A DNA stretch of 19,032 nt from assembly GCA_900543415.1 (NCBI GenBank), contig UQRE01000041.1, forward strand, positions 1 to 19,032. Direction: 5' to 3'. Under the pieces are notes generated by a model. It was given only the letters and a program-made list of their open reading frames with translations, was not told the DNA's origin and made no database searches. This stretch comes from an uncultured Dorea sp. Its GTDB lineage: Bacteria > Bacillota > Clostridia > Lachnospirales > Lachnospiraceae. The position numbers and the translations under genes were made by a program. Below, one piece after another: positions 14,900 through 19,032 of the stretch (position 1 is its first letter; the number at the start of each line of letters is the position of its first letter).

Positions 14900-15754
14900 C
14901 TATACCTCCTTATCTCTTTGCAACACATTCTCACATGTTTGTTGACTATTACCACATTTCTCAATAAAATCACTCTTCAGATCAAAACCATGATTCATAG
15001 GACCGCTTCCGGCGCCAAGATTGAGCATCGCGCCAAGGGCTCCGGAAATGTAATCTTTCGCCCGCTCCACAGAAGTCTCCAACGCGTAACCTTTCGCCAG
15101 ATTCGAAGCAATTGCGCTTGATAAGGTACATCCTGTACCGTGGGTATTTGGATTATCAATGCGTTTTCCGTAAAACCAACGAAATTCACCTTCGCTATAC
15201 AGCAGATCGTTGGCATCGTTGAGCTGATGTCCACCTTTACAAAGAACTGCGCAATGATAATTCTCACTGATTTTTTTCGCCGCCTCTATCATAGCTTCTT
15301 CCTCTTCAATTTTCATTCCAGACAGAATTTCCGCCTCCGGAATATTCGGTGTTAACACCGTCGCTATTGGGAGCAGATATATTTTCAATGCTTCAATTGC
15401 ATCCTCCTGAATCAACTTTGCTCCGCTGGTCGCTACCATCACCGGATCTACTACAATATTTTCCGCCTGATACTCTTTTAACTTCTCTGCAATTTTCTCA
15501 ATCAAAGCCGCGGATGATACCATTCCGATCTTCACTGCATCCGGCCGAATATCTGTAAAAACATTGTCCATCTGTTCGCCTAAAAAATCTGGAGTCACCT
15601 CCATAATCCCTGTTACGCCAGTCGTATTCTGGGCAGTCAGCGCTGTAATTGCGCTCATGGCATACACACCATTTGTGATCATTGTTTTAATATCTGCCTG
15701 AATTCCGGCGCCTCCGCTGGAATCACTTCCAGCGATTGTTAATGCTGTTCTCAT
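14900..15754 (-). CDS. thiD: bifunctional hydroxymethylpyrimidine kinase / phosphomethylpyrimidine kinase
   Basis: A 284-residue ribokinase-like enzyme that phosphorylates HMP to HMP-P and then HMP-PP, one half of the thiamine phosphate precursors. The N-terminal ALTIAGSDSSGGAGIQADIKT (4-24), the HMP-binding region with NTTGV, DPVMVATSGAKL near 105-115, and the anion hole HGTGCTLSSAIASNLAKG near residues 210-228 are all as in ThiD. About 20 extra residues at the C-terminus (SDFIEKCGNSQQTCENVL) are not part of the usual core. AGAGGAG precedes the ATG. The 135-base gap before it contains a possible separate promoter, so thiD-cytX may be expressed both from the riboswitch operon and on its own. 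Confidence 0.94.
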   Translation of the reverse strand: MRTALTIAGSDSSGGAGIQADIKTMITNGVYAMSAITALTAQNTTGVTGIMEVTPDFLGEQMDNVFTDIRPDAVKIGMVSSAALIEKIAEKLKEYQAENIVVDPVMVATSGAKLIQEDAIEALKIYLLPIATVLTPNIPEAEILSGMKIEEEEAMIEAAKKISENYHCAVLCKGGHQLNDANDLLYSEGEFRWFYGKRIDNPNTHGTGCTLSSAIASNLAKGYALETSVERAKDYISGALGAMLNLGAGSGPMNHGFDLKSDFIEKCGNSQQTCENVLQRDKEV

Positions 15755-15804
15755 GTTCTTTTCTCCTCTTTTCCTTTGAACTTCTCTAAAAAATATGCAT
15801 TAAT

Positions 15805-15826
15805 TTTATACTGTCTTTTAAGACAG
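15805..15826 (-). promoter_or_regulatory. candidate thiD promoter with palindrome against the -10 box
   Basis: On the minus strand, TATAAA (15805-15810) is immediately preceded by CTGTCTT-AA-AAGACAG (15811-15826), a perfect 7-bp palindrome. It would lie between -35 and -10; no strong -35 is seen at 17-18 bases. The placement is typical of a repressor or MerR-type operator, but the palindrome could also be a hairpin in the read-through transcript. No TPP aptamer is present in this gap. Confidence 0.35.
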
Positions 15827-15872
15827 GCGACAGAAAGTGGTGCCCCCGATCTGCCGCCTTATTTCTCATATC

Positions 15873-15896
15873 CTTACCTATTTACCTGTTTACCGA
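15873..15896. repeat. three tandem 8-bp repeats at the HAD gene stop codon
   Basis: CTTACCTA, TTTACCTG and TTTACCGA follow one another with a TTACC core in each unit (GGTAA on the minus strand). The HAD-phosphatase TAA stop lies in the third plus-strand unit. The array offers several in-phase-shifted stop codons behind the gene. It may be a replication-slippage product. Confidence 0.5.
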
Positions 15897-16567
15897 TTCC
15901 TTCTCAGCGTTATTTTCAATCCCTGCCACAGCTTTGAACTTTGTTCCCAACTCTCGATATAAATATCTGCTGTTTCCTGAATCTCTTTTTGGTCTTTCTC
16001 GCTATACCGATCATAGATTCCTACAGTTCGAAATCCGGCTTTCTTCACCGTCTTGATTGCGTGAAGCGCATCCTCAAACACATAAGTTTCCCCTGGATCT
16101 GTTCCCAGCTCTTCACATGCCTTTTCAAAGATCAGAGGGCTACTCTTTCCTTCTCCTACTTCTTTACAAGTATAAATCACTTGAAAATACTTAAGAATAC
16201 CAAGTCTTTGAAATGCCGCTTCAATATGTCCTTTCTCACTGGATGAAGCCACCGCCATAGGAATGTTTTCTCTTTTCAGTATCTCTAAAATTCTCACTAC
16301 TTTACTTTTCAGCGGTGCTTCCTCATAATAGTAATCTTTCACAGTATCCAGAATGCCTTGTTTAATAGCATCTGCCGTCTCCTTCAGAGCAAACTTTTCT
16401 TTTAGATAATCAGCCGCTTCTGTAATGGTCATGGCAAATAAAGTATCTCCAAGATCTGACGGAGCCTCAATGCCCTTGGACTTCAAATAGCGAATTCCCG
16501 CCTCATCCCAAATACTCATAGAATCTAAGATGGTTCCATCTACATCAAAAATTGCTCCTTTTATCAT
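15890..16567 (-). CDS. HAD-superfamily phosphatase in the thiamine salvage operon
   Basis: A 225-residue HAD hydrolase of the beta-phosphoglucomutase/phosphatase type. Motif I is FDVDGT with nucleophile Asp8 and acid/base Asp10. An alpha-helical cap follows (about 15-85). Motif II is VASSSE near 108-113, motif III uses Lys in GEGKSSP, and motif IV is VFEDA near 163-167. Its ATG overlaps the thiE stop in an ATGA (16564-16567), so it is translationally coupled to thiE. The context suggests a thiamine-related phosphate ester such as HMP-P, thiamine phosphate or a damaged intermediate, but the sequence does not define the substrate. It could equally be a general sugar-phosphate phosphatase. Confidence 0.88.
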   Translation of the reverse strand: MIKGAIFDVDGTILDSMSIWDEAGIRYLKSKGIEAPSDLGDTLFAMTITEAADYLKEKFALKETADAIKQGILDTVKDYYYEEAPLKSKVVRILEILKRENIPMAVASSSEKGHIEAAFQRLGILKYFQVIYTCKEVGEGKSSPLIFEKACEELGTDPGETYVFEDALHAIKTVKKAGFRTVGIYDRYSEKDQKEIQETADIYIESWEQSSKLWQGLKITLRRNR

Positions 16568-17217
16568 GCAGTCACCATCTTTTGTGTCTCTTCTTTCAAT
16601 ACTTTTGTTGCTTCCTGTATATCCGGCTGAGCAAAGATTGCACTGATGACTGCCACCCCACAGATTCCGCTTCCTGCAAGCTCCATGACGTTGTGAATCC
16701 CTATTCCGCCAATGGCTATCACTGGAATATCAACCGCTTCACAAATTGCCTTTAACGTTTCGTGGCTCACATCATCGGCATCTGCCTTGGAACCGGTTGT
16801 GAACACTGCCCCTACGCCCAGATAGTCTGCTCCATGCTTCTGCGCAAGCAGCGCCTGCTCTACCGTTTGCGCTGACACTCCGATAATTTTATCCGATCCA
16901 AGCTTCGCCCGCACGTCCAGCGCTTCCATATCACTCTGTCCCACATGAACACCGTCCGCATCCATCGCCAGCGCAATTTCCACATTGTCATTGATCACAA
17001 AAGGCACATGATAACGAGCGCACAATTCTTTGATTTCTTTTGCTTCTTCTAAAAAGGCGTCTTCATTTAATTCCTTTTCCCGCAGCTGAATAAAAGTTGC
17101 TCCGCCTTTGATGGCTTCTTCCACCTGACTGTAAAGCGTTCTTCCATTCAGCCAGCTTCTGTCTGTCACTGCATAGAGAAGCAAATCTTTTTCTTCACAT
17201 CTCTTAGCGCACTTCAT
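16564..17217 (-). CDS. thiE: thiamine phosphate synthase
   Basis: A 217-residue TIM-barrel enzyme that joins HMP-PP and thiazole phosphate to make thiamine phosphate. Family motifs run in order: YAVTDRSWL, the diphosphate-site GATFIQLREKEL near 38-49, FVINDNVEIALAMDADGVHVGQSD, IIGVSAQTVEQA, GADYLGVGAVFTTGSKADA, and phosphate-binding AIGGI. ATG 17217 is chosen because AAGGAG lies 6 bases upstream and homology begins soon after. An in-frame start at 17298 would lie deep inside thiM. It overlaps the thiM 3' end by 14 bases, and thiM supplies its thiazole phosphate. Confidence 0.95.
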   Translation of the reverse strand: MKCAKRCEEKDLLLYAVTDRSWLNGRTLYSQVEEAIKGGATFIQLREKELNEDAFLEEAKEIKELCARYHVPFVINDNVEIALAMDADGVHVGQSDMEALDVRAKLGSDKIIGVSAQTVEQALLAQKHGADYLGVGAVFTTGSKADADDVSHETLKAICEAVDIPVIAIGGIGIHNVMELAGSGICGVAVISAIFAQPDIQEATKVLKEETQKMVTA

Positions 17218-18025
17218 AGTTTGCTCCTTGATCCAAAGTCTCCTGATCCATGTGATAAATTGCGTCAATGATTCGGTTTCTGTACGTGGAATTTCCATCC
17301 TCCGGCTTCATATGACGAAAGCCAATCTCTCCTGCAAGTCCCATAGCACAGACTGCTGCTGCCGTTGCCGGAAGCTTGTCCTCTTTATTTGCCACAAGAA
17401 ATGCTGTCATAAGTGCAGACAACTGACATCCTGTCCCTGTAATTTTTCCCATCTCAGGACGTCCGTTTCTTACCACATAACACGCCTCTCCATCACTGAT
17501 CAAATCAATGGCTCCAGTCACTGCCACGATACATCCTGCTTCTTTTGCAAATGTTTTTACAAAGGCAACTGCTTCATCGAGATTCTCCTCGGTCACTGCA
17601 TCCGCCACATCCGCATCCACGCCTTTGGTCGTACCACTTCCAAGAGCCAGCGTTTTAATCTCGGAAATATTTCCGCGAATGACATCGAAAGAAAGTTCTT
17701 TCATCAGGTTAATTGCTGTATTCGTACGAAGGGCGCTCGCTCCCGCTCCCACCGGATCAAGAAGTAGTACATGTCCAAGTTCCTGTGCTTTCTTTCCAGC
17801 TAAAAACATCGCCTTAATACTATTTTGATTTAAGGTTCCGATATTGATATTTAAGCCGCCACAGATGGAGGTAATATCTTCCACATCCTCCGGTTCATCT
17901 GACATGATCGGACTTCCACCGCACGCCAGAAGAACATTTGCAACATCATTTACTGTTACATAGTTTGTAATATTATGTACCAACGGTGTATTCTTTCTTA
18001 CATTTTCAACATAAGCTCCTAACAT
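17204..18025 (-). CDS. thiM: hydroxyethylthiazole kinase
   Basis: A 273-residue ribokinase-fold enzyme that phosphorylates the thiazole moiety (salvaged 4-methyl-5-hydroxyethylthiazole) for ThiE. Recognisable segments are PLVHNITNYVTVNDVANVLLA near 15-35, the LLLDPVGAGASALRT phosphate region, IRGNISEI, and the catalytic ITGTGCQLSAL with its Cys. ATG 18025 is used because AAGGAA sits 8 bases upstream and the family begins near this residue. A longer GTG start at 18070 has no ribosome binding site. Length is normal. It is second in the operon, 65 bases after thiT. Confidence 0.95.
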   Translation of the reverse strand: MLGAYVENVRKNTPLVHNITNYVTVNDVANVLLACGGSPIMSDEPEDVEDITSICGGLNINIGTLNQNSIKAMFLAGKKAQELGHVLLLDPVGAGASALRTNTAINLMKELSFDVIRGNISEIKTLALGSGTTKGVDADVADAVTEENLDEAVAFVKTFAKEAGCIVAVTGAIDLISDGEACYVVRNGRPEMGKITGTGCQLSALMTAFLVANKEDKLPATAAAVCAMGLAGEIGFRHMKPEDGNSTYRNRIIDAIYHMDQETLDQGANYEVR

Positions 18026-18090
18026 CTTTGATTCCTTCTTTCTCTCTTTTGATCTGTTTACGCAATCCACTTTGTTCTTCTTAATTTCCT

Positions 18091-18756
18091 CTAGGATAAT
18101 GCAGTCTTTCTCACTTGATCCAATGCCTTTGAAACTGCCGGAATAGAGATAATAATCAATGTGATTAATGCTTCAGCAAGTAAGAAGCTGTAGTTATAAG
18201 CGATCGGGTAAATGCTCTTCAATGCGGTTGGAAAATTATCCGGCATATAATCCATCCAGTACAAGTAGCCGCCAAGTGCGTGAAAAGCGCCTCTTGCCAA
18301 AACTGCCACAATATATCCCTTAATTAGACCGTGGGACTTCTTCGCAAATAATCCAGCCAATCCAAGCGCCGCAAATGCAAGAACATAGTCACAGCAGACC
18401 TGGAAAAAGGAAAGTACGAAAGGCTCCTGAATAAACTGCAAAATCCCATAGGCAAGACCTACTAAGACACCCGTCTTCACTCCGTACCAGTTTGCAACCA
18501 ATACGATAAACAACATACTACAAAGAGTTACGCTTCCACCCCACGGCAGGGAAAACACCTTCACATAAGATGTTACAAATGCAAGCGCCATTGCCATTGC
18601 GCAGAACACCAGCTGTTTTGTAGACATTTTCTTTTTTTCTGAAGTCTTACCGGCAAACACAAGCGCCAACACGAACAAAAGCACACCTGCTATGATGCTG
18701 ACAGCATATCCCGCCGTCGTAAGCCCTCCTTCTGCATTCACTAAAAAATTGAACAT
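18091..18756 (-). CDS. thiT: energy-coupling factor transporter S component for thiamine
   Basis: A 221-residue membrane protein with about six or seven helices, the substrate-binding subunit that captures thiamine and docks with the general ECF module (EcfA, EcfA' and EcfT), which is not in this window. The helix-1 region FCAMAMALAFVTSYVK, the SVTLCSMLFIVLVANWYGVKTGVLVGLAYGIL block and FFQVCCDYVLAFAALGLAGLF match ThiT/YuaJ proteins. One extra N-terminal helix (about residues 12-35) precedes the usual core. The start ATG at 18756 directly follows AAGGAGG and seven T. That ribosome binding site is inside the riboswitch terminator hairpin. The first-gene position behind a TPP riboswitch supports the thiamine specificity. 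Confidence 0.92.
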   Translation of the reverse strand: MFNFLVNAEGGLTTAGYAVSIIAGVLLFVLALVFAGKTSEKKKMSTKQLVFCAMAMALAFVTSYVKVFSLPWGGSVTLCSMLFIVLVANWYGVKTGVLVGLAYGILQFIQEPFVLSFFQVCCDYVLAFAALGLAGLFAKKSHGLIKGYIVAVLARGAFHALGGYLYWMDYMPDNFPTALKSIYPIAYNYSFLLAEALITLIIISIPAVSKALDQVRKTALS

Positions 18757-18794
18757 AAAAAAACCTCCTTCGTCTTCGATTGAAGACAAAGGAG
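18757..18794 (-). terminator. riboswitch expression platform: terminator that contains the thiT ribosome binding site
   Basis: On the minus strand, CTCCTTTGTCTTC (18782-18794) pairs with GAAGACGAAGGAG (18765-18777), 13 bp with one G-U pair and an AATC loop. Seven T follow and then the thiT ATG (18754-18756). The 3' arm contains the AAGGAGG Shine-Dalgarno sequence. The same hairpin would therefore stop transcription and hide the ribosome binding site. CAAGGGAG on the 5' side of the aptamer (18896-18903) can pair with CTCCTTTG of the 5' arm (18787-18794) as a candidate anti-terminator. Confidence 0.8.
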
Positions 18795-18811
18795 ATTCAA
18801 AAATCCCTTAT

Positions 18812-18915
18812 AAACGCATCCCTACGTTGGCATTATCCAAATCAGGTTATAGGTCTGGGCGGTGTCAGCCCACTCTCAGCCCGCTTCCATGCAAGCTCCC
18901 TTGTCATCAATCCTA
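18812..18915 (-). ncRNA. TPP riboswitch (THI element)
   Basis: The minus strand carries the ordered conserved blocks of the TPP aptamer: GGGAGC, a short P3 (GCTT/AAGC), CTGAGA (18874-18879), ACCTGAT (18841-18847), GGATAATGCCA (18828-18838) and ACGTAGGGA (18819-18827). An additional GGGC/GCCC stem follows CTGAGA. It lies in the thiT leader and should lower expression of the thiT-thiM-thiE-HAD genes, and perhaps thiD-cytX, when thiamine pyrophosphate is plentiful. The outer boundaries are approximate. Confidence 0.95.
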
Positions 18916-18930
18916 TAAAATTGTTTCACG

Positions 18931-18961
18931 ATTATAATAGCATATCTTCTGCCCTTGTCAA
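18931..18961 (-). promoter_or_regulatory. promoter of the thiamine salvage operon
   Basis: On the minus strand a perfect TTGACA (18956-18961) is followed by TATTAT (18934-18939) after 16 bases, or by a perfect TATAAT (18931-18936) after 19 bases. Transcription would start near 18925, giving a leader of about 170 bases that contains the aptamer and its expression platform. Confidence 0.7.
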
Positions 18962-19032
18962 GCAAACTTTAAAATAACAGCACTGATAGGTATATTTTTT
19001 TATTGTGGTCTTAGGTTTACGAAATCTCAAAA

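Noticed and set aside
15755..15889. Possible second TPP riboswitch before thiD
   Set aside because: A G-rich GGGGGCACC resembles an aptamer start, but CTGAGA, ACCTGAT and GGATAATGCCA blocks are all absent.
17218..17298. 27-residue N-terminal extension of ThiE
   Set aside because: It is thiM coding sequence read in another frame; ATG 17217 has an AAGGAG site and family homology starts there.
17228..17767. 179-codon open frame on the plus strand across thiM
   Set aside because: Cys/His-rich, low-quality translation antisense to a clear thiM gene; no ribosome binding site and no recognisable domain.
18026..18070. GTG start extending ThiM by 15 residues
   Set aside because: Basic, non-conserved extension without a ribosome binding site; ATG 18025 has one.
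18757..18789. Earlier start for ThiT adding 11 residues
   Set aside because: It would begin inside the riboswitch terminator hairpin; the AAGGAGG site points to ATG 18756.
1..19032. CRISPR array, prophage, tRNA or rRNA
   Set aside because: No regularly spaced repeats, phage structural genes or tRNA cloverleaf sequences were recognised anywhere in the window.

Overview
The window looks like chromosomal DNA of a low-GC Gram-positive anaerobe of the Clostridia, probably Lachnospiraceae. Supporting signs are the AT-rich intergenic regions with strong AAGGAGG-type ribosome binding sites, the Rpn-type PD-(D/E)XK nuclease/transposase of the kind common in that family, an RsmH paralogue with a long N-terminal extension, LytTR/GHKL regulation, and an ECF-type thiamine S component behind a TPP riboswitch. 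The family-level placement is inference; no rRNA or other marker is present.

Region 1 (1-3165, + strand): an ABC-F ATPase is followed by a MATE-family exporter whose reading frame breaks near codon 89. The break lies exactly on a correctly phased U_UUA_AAC heptamer, so a -1 shift would restore a normal 446-residue protein. It may be a one-base-deletion pseudogene, a sequencing error, or a programmed frameshift. Region 2 (3166-8687): a BceAB-like ABC ATPase and FtsX-type permease plus a small unknown protein (- strand) are divergent from a LytTR response regulator and a GHKL histidine kinase (+ strand). The shared 250-bp intergenic region carries direct repeats and a palindrome. Region 3 (8696-10170): a 5'-truncated alkyltransferase-like (ATL) gene remnant lies in frame directly behind an Rpn-family nuclease gene, with a 20-bp perfect hairpin upstream.

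Region 4 (10173-13646): a CaCA-type cation/Ca2+ exchanger sits downstream of an RsmH-type 16S rRNA methyltransferase (- strand). Divergent from these is a lipoprotein serpin with an inhibitory-type hinge (+ strand). A shared terminator hairpin follows the serpin. Region 5 (13725-18961, - strand): a thiamine salvage cluster is transcribed in the order thiT, thiM, thiE, HAD phosphatase, thiD, cytX. A TPP riboswitch leads it, with an expression platform that is a terminator whose 3' arm contains the thiT Shine-Dalgarno sequence. The cluster imports thiamine and HMP, phosphorylates thiazole and HMP, and joins them to thiamine phosphate. No de novo genes (thiC, thiG and similar) are present here.

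I see no phage, CRISPR array, rRNA or tRNA. The observations most worth a second look are the slippery heptamer in the MATE gene, the Shine-Dalgarno-in-terminator riboswitch platform, the BceAB-like transporter paired with LytTR/GHKL regulation and a small third protein, and the lipid-anchored serpin.
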